Source: Chara braunii
Lineage: Eukaryota; Streptophyta; Charophyceae; Charales; Characeae
Direction of reading: 5' to 3'
Length of the DNA stretch: 53,342 nucleotides
Assembly: GCA_003427395.1 (NCBI GenBank)
Contig: BFEA01000283.1
Span: 848,362-901,703 of the forward strand
A model generated the notes under the pieces. It did not search any database, was not told the DNA's origin, and saw nothing but the letters and a program-made list of their open reading frames with translations. A program made the position numbers and the translations under genes. Positions 10,588 to 21,186 of this stretch are shown piece by piece (the stretch's first letter is position 1; each line of letters starts with the position of its first letter).

Positions 10588-11178
10588 ATGCGGTTAGAAC
10601 GACGATGCTCTTTTCCTTCAAACCCGTTGAATGTTTCAGATTCAGAGGTTTCTTCTACGTTACAATCGTTTTTGAACGATTAGTTTATTGCTCTCTCTAA
10701 TGAGGAAATTACGAATATGAAAATTTATTTGCCACATTGTCCGACTGAAGGGACAATTCCTCAACTCTTTCACAGATATGCACGGATACAAAACCTTCTC
10801 ACAAGGATTCCTCCCGTGGTTGCTTGTCTCGCTCCTCATTCCGCACCGGTCCGTAGACTCCTCCTTCAAGCAGCACCTCTTCTAAATTTTCAACATGTTG
10901 CAGATTTTGCTCTAGCGTCCAATATGTCAATGCCGATTATCACTACCTCTGTTGTTGTTTCTGCTTTGTCGTCCGCTACGGCTACGCCGTCTCCTATCAC
11001 TTATGTTATGCCCGTTGTTACACCATCAACAGAACATATACATATTCATGCAGGACCATAGGGACAACTTAGTTCTTTTAATTTTAACATTGCCATATAT
11101 GATTCTCTTGACAGTTCTCACAGGATTCAAGATATTGTGGAAGCAGTAGAGGAATTGAATACGAGCGTTAACACTTGA
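10588..11178 (+). pseudogene. Second accessory ORF of the Helitron region, two in-frame TAG stops
   Basis: From the ATG at 10588 (MRLERRCSFPSNPLNV) a coherent frame runs to the TGA at 11176-11178, interrupted by TAG at 10681-10683 and 11059-11061. It includes ALSNEEITNMKIYLPHC, a Pro/Ala/Ser-rich middle and a C-terminal amphipathic stretch (RIQDIVEAVEELNTSV). Both stops could derive from CAG by C-to-T change. Family unknown. Another coding-like piece (FEEYRRKVLQRVSVREVLQ) follows at about 11238-11300. Confidence 0.4.
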
Positions 11179-11460
11179 AGGTGCGTGAATGTTGTAATTC
11201 ATCTTGATTACAATCGGCAAAGACAGGGTTGATTCAGAACTTTCGAGGAGTATCGTCGCAAAGTGTTGCAACGAGTTTCTGTTCGTGAGGTGCTGCAAGA
11301 GTATCGTTCCAGCGAAGGAAGTTGATTTGTCTCATGAGAGATATATGAAGAGAAAAATGTTCATTGGGCGGTCATCCAACCCTTGCCTTAATGAAAAATT
11401 TTTAGATAATCATCTTCGGTTTCAGTTACGTGATTTCCGCTACAAGAGATATGGGAGGAG

Positions 11461-11553
11461 AGAGACAAACAAATGGGACGAGAGAGAGAAAGAGAGAAAG
11501 AGAGAGGGAGAGAGAGAGAAAGAGAGAGAGAGAGAAAAAAAAAAAAAAAAAAG
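11461..11553. repeat. GA-rich microsatellite with poly-A
   Basis: AGAGAGAG-type repeats run from about 11461 to 11534 and end in a 17-A run. ORFs here are repeat artefacts. A matching CT-rich tract follows at 11745-11895. Confidence 0.85.
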
Positions 11554-11744
11554 AACGACTTAAATAATTTTATCGTAATATTATTGCACTTTTTTAGGTC
11601 AACAATGATTCCACTACACGATAATTGTGCGTTGATCATACTTCGGCTACTTGCTTACTGTAACGAAACGAAAAATCTTCATATGAAACTTTTTTTTTTT
11701 TTACACTCGTGTCCGTCTTCCTTTATTCTTTGTTTTTTTGTTGC

Positions 11745-11895
11745 TCCCCTCTCTCTCTCTCTTTATATATCTCTTCATTTCTCTCTCTCATTCTCTCTCT
11801 CTCGATCTATCTATCTCTATTTTTTTCTTCTTTCTCTCTCTCTTTGTATGTCTCTGTCTCTCCTCGCCTTTTCTCCTGTTTTTTTTTTCTTTTCT
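11745..11895. repeat. CT-rich low-complexity tract
   Basis: CTCTCT, TATCTATCTAT and TTTCT runs similar to 1960-2165. With that tract it brackets the Helitron region but shows no obvious terminal structure. Confidence 0.8.
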
Positions 11896-12999
11896 ATTTG
11901 TCACTTTTTTAATTCGTGAATTAAACTCAGACTTTGAAGCCAGTTTTAGGCTATTCTTTATTATCTTGTGATTTCTTTTATTTTTTTTTTAAAGTTTGCC
12001 TCAGTTTATGAGAAAGGTCCGTGGCAGGTTGCCTACAACAATTTTTATTTTTGTGGGTATGGCCCGCACTGCCTGCACCGTGGGAGCTTAGCTAATACAT
12101 ATATATACAGGGTTCAACCTCCTGATGAGTTGGTGAAATTGTAACGAAATAGTTCATCACAACCCCTCGTTTGGTGTCCTCTTCTCCGTCTTTGCCTACA
12201 ATTTACTGGGCGGCTATGTTTGACGATAGATATAGATTTAGATGTTTTAAATTAAAGGCAACCAACTGCTAGGTCAGACGGCCAATAAGACACTAACCCC
12301 AACCCCGCGTCCAGAGGAACGTGTGGATGAGTGCATGCATAAATAAAATAAGTTGCTTGTTTTGTTGTGGCAGTTGCGCTGTGCGAGGAATTAGCCCTTG
12401 GAGGGTCCATATCAGACATGCATATAGTCTGGGCGGATGCCCTTAGCAAGCCCCATGCCCGCCCTGAGTGAAGGCAGGCTTAAATATTCACATGAGGCCA
12501 AAATTTGACATTTTTCATTTGTGGGTGCTCAGGCAGTTGCAGCACGCCAGTTCATTGAGAGGAAGTGATATATGCCCAGTTGGGCAATGCACATGAAGCC
12601 AAGAATCCGCAATGTGATGAAAATGATTAAATGGACTATGCAATGTCAGTGAAACATGAATAGGAAATGTACATCCCGATACATACAAAATAGCACAAAA
12701 TAGCACAGCGGAAGACTGAAAGATAAGTCCTGACCTGACCGGGGCTGACGCGACATCCCATCATTCACCACACATGTGAGAGGAGGAGGGACCACACAAA
12801 TAGAAGAAAGGTCCCTGCTTGTACACGCACCTTTGGAGCACAGATGAGAGATAGGGGAAGAGGAGAGACAAAGATGGAGGCGAGGGTGAAGACCAATATC
12901 GCAATAGCGAAGTCCAAAAATACTCCTTTACCGATCTCCAATCAATGTCTGCCTCAAGAATGTCGAATCAGCTCCTGGGCGATGTGCCCACAATAACCT
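11896..12999. other. Unassigned intergenic DNA
   Basis: Mixed sequence without a convincing ORF or terminal repeat. I looked for a Helitron 3' end (a hairpin just before CTRR) and could not settle on one. The right part becomes purine-rich near 12770-12870. Confidence 0.5.
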
Positions 13000-13020
13000 T
13001 TGCCTGTATCCTCTACTTGT

Positions 13021-13255
13021 AACCTCTCTCTCTCTTTTATCAGAAAAAGAAGAAGAAAAAGAAGAAGGAGGAGGGAAAAGAAGGAGGAACGAGGGAGACG
13101 AGGGGGAGACCGGCGAAAAAGAAGAAGCCTTCCTCGTTGTCTCACCTGCAGGTGCTACCACCGAACCGACCACCGTCCTGTTGTCTTCGTGAGCAGGTCG
13201 TGGGCGCACAGGCAGTCTCAGCTATGGCGCTAGGTAAGTCCCCTTCATCGCAGGT
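13021..13255 (+). other. Purine-rich tract with splice-like signals before a small ORF
   Basis: A pyrimidine tract ending TTTTATCAG at 13042 looks like a splice acceptor. It is followed by AAGAAGAAG-type DNA (Lys/Glu/Arg codons) to about 13130. Another GGTAAGT (13232-13238) and CGCAG (13249-13253) flank the start of the next ORF. Exon structure cannot be fixed by eye. Confidence 0.35.
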
Positions 13256-13435
13256 ATGGCCTCCGCCCCTCTGCCTTCCGGTGCTCAGCCTCCAACTCAG
13301 GAACGCAGCGTTGAACCAGCAGTGTTGTCGGAGGGCGAGGTGTCCCGGCCCTCCTCTGTGCGTCAGGCTCCTGTTTGGTACCAGCACCTTGCTCGGACGC
13401 CTGTGGCTCGTCGGGCTGCTCCCAAACCTCCATGA
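13256..13435 (+). CDS. Small Pro/Ala-rich ORF, 59 aa, 3' part conserved in a second repeat copy
   Basis: ATG at 13256 to TGA at 13433-13435. The product is Pro-, Ala- and Ser-rich (MASAPLPSGAQPPTQ at the start, RRAAPKPP at the end), resembling the disordered N-terminus of plant Ty3 gag proteins. Its last 35 or so codons lie in the repeat module that recurs inverted at 29287-30138. There the reading frame and stop position are kept with some amino-acid changes (VARRDAPKPP). That could mean past selection or simply recent duplication. It may be one exon of a longer gene. Confidence 0.35.
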   Translation: MASAPLPSGAQPPTQERSVEPAVLSEGEVSRPSSVRQAPVWYQHLARTPVARRAAPKPP

Positions 13436-14187
13436 TTCTGGAAAATCCGAATAGCCCCCCCTCTATGGATCGGTTGAGACGGTGACTGCACCCAACAAAA
13501 GGGTGCGCCACTAGGCTTTCCATTGACGCAAGCTCGGCGCCTTGCTGTACAGCAGAGCACTACAGGCCTGTGGCCGTGGTAGCCGCCGGGCTCGCCAAGG
13601 GACGCAGAAGTAAATAGACCAGCGTGGTTTTTTCTATTGTGTGCCGATCGCTCCCTGGTCAGGTTATGGGCTAGGTGCTTGGAGCGGTGGTCGCTGTCAG
13701 AGAAAGAGAGGCTAAGCAAAAAAAACAAGAAAAAAAAAAAAATGTAAAAAAAAAGTGAAAAGAAAATTAAAGGTCTAATCTGCACGACTGAAACCGCCTA
13801 CCTTAGTTTGGGGAAATCTGACGACCTTTAGTCACTTTGTCGTTACGTATTCGTTCTTTTTTTCATTATTATTATTAGTAGTATTAGTATTTTTGAACTC
13901 TTAGACGCGGCTTTCTTTTGATTGTAGTCACTTCGAGGGAAAGGCCGTGAACGGTTCGAATTCGAACCTGAATAATCTGATGGCATAGACTGTCAGGCCC
14001 TACGTTTCCCTTTACTGTAAGTCTAGTCGGCAGGTCACAATCAGCGCAGAACCCCAAAATAGGGGCACCCGGGGCCGCTTCTGTAGGAAGCTCATCACCC
14101 CCTGTAGGAGGTCATGAACCCCCTCCTTGCCATCGGACGCGAGTACCTGGTAGTGATAACTCGAGGGCTTCTTTTGAGGAGAAAATC

Positions 14188-14218
14188 TGGTGGTCGGTGT
14201 CCCGTTATGGGACCACCA
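14188..14218. repeat. 8-bp hairpin at the module junction, copy 1
   Basis: TGGTGGTC (14188-14195) pairs exactly with GACCACCA (14211-14218) across a 15-nt loop. It sits between the part of the repeat that is inverted in the other copy and the part that is not. Confidence 0.6.
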
Positions 14219-14621
14219 TGCTGAACCTGTAGTCACATCGCAACGGTTAGAGAGCGATGGTAACGCTGCGGGGCTCTGTTCGTGTCCTGACCATTGAGCT
14301 TCGTTTTTCCTATGTTTGAAATTTTTTTTTTTTTTTTTTTTTTATTAATTTTGGAACTCCAAACCATTATCTGAGTTCTCACTAGTGCACGGGGATCTCG
14401 ACATGTCTATGCTTTATAAAAGGGAGGTTGTTCTCGAGTCCCTCTATGAATATGTGGAGTGCACATCATTGCTAGTAGATGCCAGATGCGCCCTTCACTC
14501 TGAGAGCCAGAACCCTGCTCGCGAGTAGTTGCTTGATAGTACTATCAACAACATAAGTCTTTGAGACTGTTACTTTGGGTGGTCGGCTTAACGTTGTGCA
14601 GGACCTGTCAATAGTGCGGCT

Positions 14622-14948
14622 ATGGCGCGTAGCAATGGCCTCTTTGGCTATAGGTCAGGCCATCTAATATTATACTGGAACTGGGAACCAATGCGCGAAG
14701 AAGGGGCTACCGTAGACGCCTACCTGAGCTACAGTAAAAGTGACAGCTTAGCAAGGCTGAAGATAAACATTTACGAAGGGAAGGAGCAGGAGATGAGGGA
14801 GGATGCAAAGGTTCACGGTGTAATTACTGCGGCTCGTGACCGAGCCGAGCGCCGGTTAAGAAGGGACGGGGTGACTGCGAGCTTAAAGGTAACGGTTACT
14901 TACCATGAAGAGGAGACCTCCACGAGTACGACCGAGGGAGAACAGTAG
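14622..14948 (+). CDS. Repeat-encoded hypothetical protein (108 aa), copy 1
   Basis: ATG at 14622, in the context CTATGGCGC. The product has a mixed N-terminal half (MARSNGLFGY, NWEPMREEGATVDAYLSYSK) and a charged helix-rich C-terminal half (GKEQEMREDAKVHGV, RDRAERRLRRDG), closing with a Thr/Glu tail. The homologue at 30606-30959 keeps the frame, differs at about a dozen residues and ends 9 codons later because the stop here is TAG where the other has CAG. No domain is recognised. Conservation of the open frame in both copies is the main reason to call it. Confidence 0.5.
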   Translation: MARSNGLFGYRSGHLILYWNWEPMREEGATVDAYLSYSKSDSLARLKINIYEGKEQEMREDAKVHGVITAARDRAERRLRRDGVTASLKVTVTYHEEETSTSTTEGEQ

Positions 14949-16181
14949 GAGCTGGACCGGGACTCTGAAGCAGAGTCCGAGGCCAGCGATGCACAGACGA
15001 GGTCATTCCACGGACTGGAGCAGTGGCGAAGAGAGCACCCGTCAGCGGAATCGCTAGAGGATGGGCCCGAGGCTAGTTCTGCCCAGTGAAGGGACTGAGA
15101 TTAAGGGAGAAAAGGGACTATTTGCATCGGGGCGGGCCGGTTGTTGTTGATGTTAGTCTCGAACGAATCATGGGGGTGACGTGTACATACTCAGCTGATG
15201 GGTAAAACACGGGTAACAACCCCTGGGCGGCGATGCGGAAGCAGAGAGGGACATAGGTGACAGTAGGCCAATTCACACAATAGGGACGCGACGAACAACA
15301 AGCACAAGAGGGAGACTAGACCATGGGGGAGGCAAGCGCAATGTGTGTGTTTGAGATGCTGACGTCAACTTGACTTCAACGCACGACAAGACAGAGAGAG
15401 TGAACGCACATGAGGACTAAGGCGAGAGAATCGCTACCGCAACCTTCTCGGACGAGCAGGCAAGAGAGAGGTTTTGGCATGCTCACTATGCAAGGTTCAT
15501 GTGCGGGGATGTGACAGAGTTAACCGTCACGTGTACATGGAGAGGGCCAACGTATAATGAGGGCAAGACAGAAAAGTGATACAGTTACGAGAGAGATGCG
15601 AGAGACAGTTAAGAGAGCGAGAGTGAGGACAACCAGGGCTAATGAGCCCGTGAAGGTCGTCTCACGACAACATCATGGCAATAAGACTGGCAATCAAGAG
15701 AGGGAGAGAAGGAGAGACAACCAGAAAATGTGGGGCGCGACTGATGGGTTTTACCGCGTGAGTAAGACGATGGGTTTGGTCAGCACGCGCGTCACTTACG
15801 GTCCGTATGTGGTCAGATTGACAGTGCTGTCCCAGGAGCGTGACACGATGTCGATGCGAATACCCTTACAAGGGTATCCGCCCTGGTTTTTGGAAGCGAC
15901 AAAAAATTGTTTTGGTTTAAAGTTTAAGTATATCTCGCTAGGCGCGGCTGCGTCTGTAATTTACGTTGACTGGATGGTGGACTAGAATAGAGTGTATGTA
16001 GGCGCGCAGTTTTAAGGCGTGCGTGTGATTTTGCTGGTTGAGTGGGCGGCCGGTCTAGTCGACCAACCCGGACCGTGTTTTGGATTTGATTAAGGGACAA
16101 GAGTTTGCTTTTTTGGTTAACCTGCGCGAACTACGGTAGGACTGGCGCAAAGGAGGGAGCACAGGGCAGCCACTGCGCGGT

Positions 16182-16560
16182 CCAGGTAAGCCGGCGCGAG
16201 TGCCCAACCACGGTACGCCGGTTGTAGATAGAAAAAGGGGGACTTGGGCTGTTCTTCCCAGGCCTGGGCGCCGCGCGGTACAGTGTCATATGGGNNNNNN
16301 NNNNNNNNNNNNNNNNNNNNNNNNNNNNNNNNNNGTGCCCAACCACGGTACGCCGGTTGTAGATAGAAAAAGGGGGACTTGGGCTGTTCTTCCCAGGCCT
16401 GGGCGCCGCGCGGTACAGTGTCATATGGGAATCCGCGCCCAGGTAAGCCGGCGCGGGTGCCCAACCACGGTACGCCGGTTGTAGATAGAAAAAGGGGGAC
16501 TTGGGCTGTTCTTCCCAGGCCTGGGCGCCGCGCGGTACCGTGTCATATGGGAATCCGCGC
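16182..16560. repeat. 122-bp tandem repeat inside the LTR-like block, with assembly gap
   Basis: The unit begins GTGCCCAACCACGGTACGCC and starts at 16200, 16335 and 16457. The last two starts are 122 bp apart. The first unit is cut by a run of 40 N after 95 bases; 27 bases would complete it. Units are nearly identical. ORFs with runs of X across this interval are artefacts. Confidence 0.9.
16295..16334. other. Assembly gap (40 N)
   Basis: Forty undetermined bases lie in a tandem array. Array phase predicts a true gap of 27 bp or 27 plus a multiple of 122 bp, so the N length is nominal. Confidence 0.95.
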
Positions 16561-16603
16561 CTGGTTGTCTCAGGCTTGGGCTTAGCCCTATAGCCTATAG
16601 GTT

Positions 16604-18859
16604 ATGGCATTGGGCTATTGCTACGAAGATATGGGGATCGAGACCGGCAGGTAGCAGCGCGGGAATAGCGGAGCAGGGGGAGGCTAAGGGGTTGAGGGTC
16701 CCGCGGGACTATCCCCCTTTTGTTTGGTCGGGGGAGTCCGGTCGCGGGCTAAGCCCCTTGGTACTAGGGGAGCCCCGCTAGTTCCTTCCCCGACAGTATT
16801 TCGGGATGCTCGGGTCTTTTTTTATGGCCCCGCTTATGATAGAAGATCCAAAGCTAGTCCGCGGCCCACAACCCCCACTGGCGGACAGGGAGTAAGAAGG
16901 CCGAGCGGCTTTTGGCGCCGCCACGGGGCATTACCCCGGCCGGAGTCCTTCGGAACATCCGTTAAAAATTGAAATGACACAGAGAAAAGTTGCATGTGCC
17001 CCTGCGCACGGAGGACATGCATAAACCGAGGGGCGGGGCCGCGAGTGAGTGTTGTCGGAGTGCCGAGTGTCGTCACACTGCGCGGAGTGAGAGGCCGGGT
17101 CGGCGACTGCGGGAGCAAGGGAAGTGAGCGGAACGCAGTAAGTAGCGGGCGGAGTCGGGAGGAAGACGAGAGGGGAGCAGCGAGGATGAACCTGGCTGGG
17201 GCCGGCGTCGAAGTACGTTCGGAGTAGAAGACGAGGGAGTGAGCGAGAGGTGACGGACGGGAGTGCTGAGGCAGCAGGGCAGGCGCAGCGGAAGGCGAGG
17301 CGGTGCTGCCACAGCGGCCTGTGAGCGCAGAAAGAAAGGATGAATCCGGACGGATAGGCGCGCCAGGTGTGGGCGGGACAAAGCGAACTATGGCGGATGC
17401 GAGCTGGACCATGAGGAGTAGGGAAACACGAAACTCACCCGATCCGTGATGAAATCGGGTGAGAGAAAGTACGTTTTTGAGGTTTTATGGGCGGGCGAGT
17501 CAGAATCTATGGTCAGATTAGGGCGACAATTAGTAGGAAAGTAGGTAGTAGAGAAAGTTAGCTCGTCGAGCTATGGTGGGAAGGAGAGACGGGGAGAAGA
17601 AGGTATCGATCTTACCCTTTTCCTGATAAAAACGGGAGGGGGAAGATGTTATTCTGATGTTTTAGGATAGGGCGACCTTGAATTTGTAGTTAGATTGAGT
17701 GTTAGATCAGTAGATCAGAAGTTGGATAGAAGAGGTGTGGGAAGCTATGGCAGGGAGAAGGAGAAACGAACGCATGTTGCTCTCTTCTGAGCGGAATCCG
17801 ATGGGGGGAGATTTGCGATAGGGGCTTTGGGACGCTGCGAGTAGGATGGAGAAGTTAGATTTGGGAACGGGATTGTGGGTTTTGTGCTGCGACGAGCATA
17901 ACCTGCGTACGGGGGAGGGGCTGGTTGAATGTGAAGTGAACCTGTCTGCGTTTGCGGGCAGATTCATTCGATCTTGGACAAGCCCACGAAGCAAGTAGTG
18001 AGGGGCCAGCCGCTTGGTGGAAGCTTACCTGTGGACGGGAGCGCGGCTGCCCAGGCAACCAAAGAAACGTGACGACGGACAGAAAATCGGGGGATTGCCC
18101 GAATAAGTCAAAGACATCATCCGCCGTGTTGAGCGGAGTGGCCAAGGACTAACTTTAAGTTTGCGGGGCTGATAGTTGGCCGGTGAACTGTTGTCCCAAT
18201 GTTGCCAGTCTATGCCCCACGTGCTATCAGTCTGCTCAGTCAAAGTACCGCTATTTCTTCGGACCGGGGCATTCCTAACCGTGCAACAATAATCTGATTG
18301 CAACAGCAAGCCGACCACGGAGGCTGCGGTCTACCTGCAGGCTGACGGTTGGCTCAGCCTGTCGACCGGAGTGACGGGAAGGTGACTGCGGGGTTGTAGA
18401 CTTAGCAGTCTAGCCAATGTGCCACTCGATCCACGACTGAGCTCTCCTTCACATAGGGAGGGTGTGGACTGGGTTTTCTCTCTCTTGCGCGGCTCGCACG
18501 GCTGGTGGATGGCAAGGTTGCAGCTGCCGCACCCTTGCGGTTGGCTATGTATGGTTGACTTATTGTTGCATTCTGTTTGCTTCCGCTATGCTGTTGTGCA
18601 CGGTTGTTGGGCGCGCGTGACGGCAAGCTGCTACATATAGTTGGGTTGTTCAACAGGTACACGCGGTTGTGCATGGTTAGTGGGCGCACAATATTGGCGA
18701 ATCGCTGCTGCATTCTTACTTGAGCGTAACAACGGCACACGGTTACTACGGCCCGGGGGAGCGACTAGGCGACAATAAGAGGGTCTGCCAGGGATTGAGG
18801 GACCATTGAAGATCCGATAGTTGGTATTTTGACGTCAGTCTAGCCAAACCGCGACGTGT
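16604..18859 (+). other. Long GC-rich leader of the LTR element, copy 1
   Basis: The interval between the LTR-like block and the splice-like block has no recognised gene. A minus-strand frame at 16834-17412 is Ser/Pro/Arg-rich and looks compositional. At 17434-17463 CTCACCCGAT pairs exactly with ATCGGGTGAG. A GGGCGA anchor recurs at 17493 and 17670 (about 177 bp apart), like the 166-185 bp repeats of the second leader (41.6-42.1 kb). Near 18595 and 18665 a GTTGTGCAYGGTT motif is repeated with a period of about 70 bp. Confidence 0.45.
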
Positions 18860-19245
18860 TTCGGCCACCATTGCGGGGCCCTCAGGCGCATCAAGGCATC
18901 AAGGCCCTCTCCCGCGAGTGTAAGTGCACCCCTCTTGTATCTGAGAGTCTCAAAACTATCTTTACCTGCCTTTCTTACTCTCACTCTAGCCCTTTGGTTC
19001 TGAGAGGAAGGCGGCAGGCAAGCTTGTGACCCGTGATCTGCGCCAAGGCCTTTGTGGGAGGTTCGCCCCACCGATTGCGGGAGCTCAGCCGGGACTCAGG
19101 AGGAGTCCTGGAGGCAGGGAACTGTGTGGTAATTCCCCGACCCTTTCTATAAATTCAACTATAACCCCTAGCTGTATATCTTTCTATGGTTTGACTGAGT
19201 GTATTGTGTGAATCTTGTGCCTTGACTTTGGTTTGACTTTCAGGA
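18860..19245 (+). promoter_or_regulatory. Conserved leader block with putative intron, copy 1
   Basis: This block is homologous to about 43370-43745: both start GCCACCATTGCGGGGCCCTC and share GGTTCTGAGAG, GATTGCGGGAGCTC and CTGGAGGCAGGGAAC. A donor-like GTAAGT at 18920-18925 and an acceptor-like TTTCAG ending at 19243 lie at matching places to GTGAGT (43418) and TTTTCAG (43738) in the other copy, giving introns of 324 and 321 bp. A second acceptor-like CCTACAG ends at 19971, just upstream of the gag-like frames. Splicing is inferred from these signals only. Confidence 0.5.
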
Positions 19246-19394
19246 TTTGAATTCAGATTAAGGAACGCATGCACAATCTCAGTTTCATTTTCTTTGACTG
19301 TGTGAAAGCAGATTTGTTTCAGAAAAGGGATTGCATCTTGGGGAAGGTTGGGAGGAAGGCAGTATTGTGTGCAGTTTGGTTGGATCGTTAAGGC

Positions 19395-19903
19395 TGGGAG
19401 ACCCCCATAAGTTTGGGGAAGCCCAACGCTTTGTTTATTTTGGTTTGCATGAAGCAATTAGGCCGCTCTATAAGTTTAGGTAGCCTGAATGCTTTGGAGG
19501 CTGGGAAGTCTCCATAAGTTTGGGGAGACCCGGTGCTGTGAATTGCATGGAGGGTCAGGACGCTCTATAAGTTTAGGTGCCCTCACTGCTCTGATTTGTG
19601 AAGGCTTGATTGTGTTTTATTTTTAGGAGCTCAGGGCGCTCTATAAGTTCAGGTACCCTGAGTTGCCTTGGTTCATGGGTCTTCTTAAGTTTCGTTGGTT
19701 CTGAACGAGGAGGTCTGAACCGCTCTATAAGTTTAGGTGCTTCAACCCTTCTCCTGTTTTGTTCCGAGGAAATGAACTTGACAAAGGGGCAGACTGTTCT
19801 ATAAGTTCAGGTGGTCTGGCCCAATGCCACGCACAGTTTGAGTCAGAGCGGAACGAATTAGGCAGAGAGTCAGACTGTTCTGTAAGTTCAGGTGGTTTGA
19901 CTC
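19395..19903 (+). repeat. Hairpin array 1: constant 19-nt loop, variable co-paired stems
   Basis: The common loop is CGCTCTATAAGTTTAGGTA or a close variant. Stems with the 19-nt loop: GCAATTAGGC/GCCTGAATGC (19454-19492), AGCTCAGGG/CCCTGAGTT (19628-19664), GGGGCAGAC/GTCTGGCCC (19786-19822) and GAGTCAGAC/GTTTGACTC (19867-19903). More decayed units are GAGGG/CCCTC (19550-19584) and GGTCTGAA/TTCAACCC (19712-19748). Two units have a short loop ATAAGTTT: CCCC/GGGG (19403-19418) and GTCTCC/GGAGAC (19508-19529). Stem sequences differ completely between units but keep pairing, often with G-T pairs. The array lies between the LTR-like leader and gag. Confidence 0.85.
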
Positions 19904-19971
19904 AAAGCACACACATGCTAAACCCAATGGTTACAATTTGGCTATACCTTATTGTTATTATTATCCTACAG

Positions 19972-21146
19972 GGAATGAGTCAACTATTGAGAAAATATCA
20001 TACCACTCCTCTAGGGAATGAGTATCTCTTGCCAGAAGAATCAGCAACGGTTTATACGCAATGCAATTTGACAATGAGATGATAGACTTTACACGATACT
20101 TCATAATTCGGGGTACAGTAAAAGGGAATAACATAAGATTAAGTAGGGATGATGAAAGAGAACTGATTGAGGATTATATTGGAAGACTGAGAAGGATTGC
20201 ATTGCCATTTATCACTACCCATTCTATTATTGCCTACACTCTCTATGTACAAAATTCTCAAGGGGTAAAGCAAACGAGAGAAGAGAGAAACGAACCTGTA
20301 TCTCTTGCAAGAAGAGTAAGAGACTGAAAAGTAAGAAAGGGGAGGACAAAAGTGACAGAGAGAGAGATGAGAAAGTATCAGAAAGAGTCTATGGTCAAAT
20401 ACAAAAACTAATGACGAGACTCTGATAGGTGTTATACGGGAACTGGTAGAGAGAGTTGACACTATAAAAGGAGGATCGAATATTGCAAGAGCAAAGAGGC
20501 CAGATGGGAGGATTTCATGCTTCAGAAGGCCTCAAGTAAATGATTTCTTGGATGAGTATGAATTATTTGGGCTCAGTTATGGTTGGACAGACAAGCAACA
20601 ACTTAAACACCTTCTATCTTATTGTGACACTGACTCGAGGTTGGTTGTTCAAGAGTTGATGGAAAGGGTCACTACATGGAAAAAGGTTAAAGAAAGAATG
20701 AAAAGATAATTTGAAAAAAATTATGTTCCAACTACTACCAAGGATCTCCTCATCAGAAAAACTAAGTATGACACTTTCAATGTTTTTCTCCAGACTTTTA
20801 TCAGAACGGCCAGAAGAATTACATACTTGGATGAGGCCCCGAGATGCCATATTTTCCTGACTAATTTTACCGATAATGAAAGGCAGACTGTTCTTAATCA
20901 AGCTCAACACTATCCTCTCAGATGGGATGAAATGGTTGCAATTGTCAGAACTCTACCTACGGTCTCTCACAAGAAGTGGTCGTTGGATCAGATCAGTACA
21001 TTGACCAAAGACTGGGAGACTGAGAATGGTATGAACAGAGGGAACAACCTGAGTGCTGAAAATATTATTTAAAGGGTTATAACCAACTACATGCCTCTCA
21101 ATCATGCTGTGGATGAGAAAGAGAAGAGAAAGGCAGAAAGTGATGG

Positions 21147-21186
<40 letters not shown>

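Larger units (their letters stand above)
13325..15846. mobile_element. Unclassified 2.5-kb repeat, copy 1
   Basis: It matches 29287-31802 in two pieces: 13325-14174 corresponds to 29287-30138 in inverted orientation, and about 14204-15846 corresponds to 30187-31802 in direct orientation. The copy encodes one ORF (14622-14948) and contains A-rich and T-rich runs (13711-13753, 14320-14343). It ends abruptly at 15846, where the LTR-like block begins. No transposase, reverse transcriptase or obvious terminal repeat is seen, so I take it as a non-autonomous element or a fragment of one. Confidence 0.75.
15849..16603 (+). repeat. LTR-like block, copy 1 (starts TGTCG)
   Basis: The block starts TGTCGATGCGAATACCC and is homologous to 40274-40718, which starts TGTCGGTGCAAATACCC. 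Shared pieces include CCCTTACAAGG, AGCGACAAAAAA and TTTAAAGTTTAAGTATAT. The left boundary is sharp: the 2.5-kb repeat stops at 15846. The right boundary is set by homology at GGTTA followed by TGG. Copy 1 is longer because of 122-bp tandem repeats. A TGT start and a primer-site-like right edge in copy 2 suggest a 5' LTR reading to the right, towards gag-pol at 20 kb. No matching 3' LTR lies in the window. Confidence 0.6.

Noticed and set aside
6612-11061. A variant genetic code (TAA/TAG for Gln, TGA for Trp) in the Helitron region
   Set aside because: CAA, CAG and TGG are also used freely, one TAG falls where Tyr is expected and one TGA where Arg is expected, and frameshifts and a lost Walker A show a dead gene. 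Deamination explains the stops better.
11388-11971. ORFs with Glu/Arg or Ser/Leu runs
   Set aside because: They translate GA and CT microsatellites.
15557-15985. 142-codon plus-strand ORF
   Set aside because: It crosses the boundary between the 2.5-kb repeat (ends 15846) and the LTR-like block (starts 15849), and the other copy of each repeat does not keep the frame.
16117-16585. ORFs on both strands across the N gap
   Set aside because: They are made by the 122-bp tandem repeat and contain undetermined residues.
16834-17412. 192-codon minus-strand ORF
   Set aside because: Pro/Ser/Arg-rich product of GC-rich leader DNA with no domain. It lies on the opposite strand to the element.
19395-19903. 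Reading array 1 as a simple satellite
   Set aside because: Spacing between units is irregular and flanks and stems are unrelated; only loop and pairing are shared.
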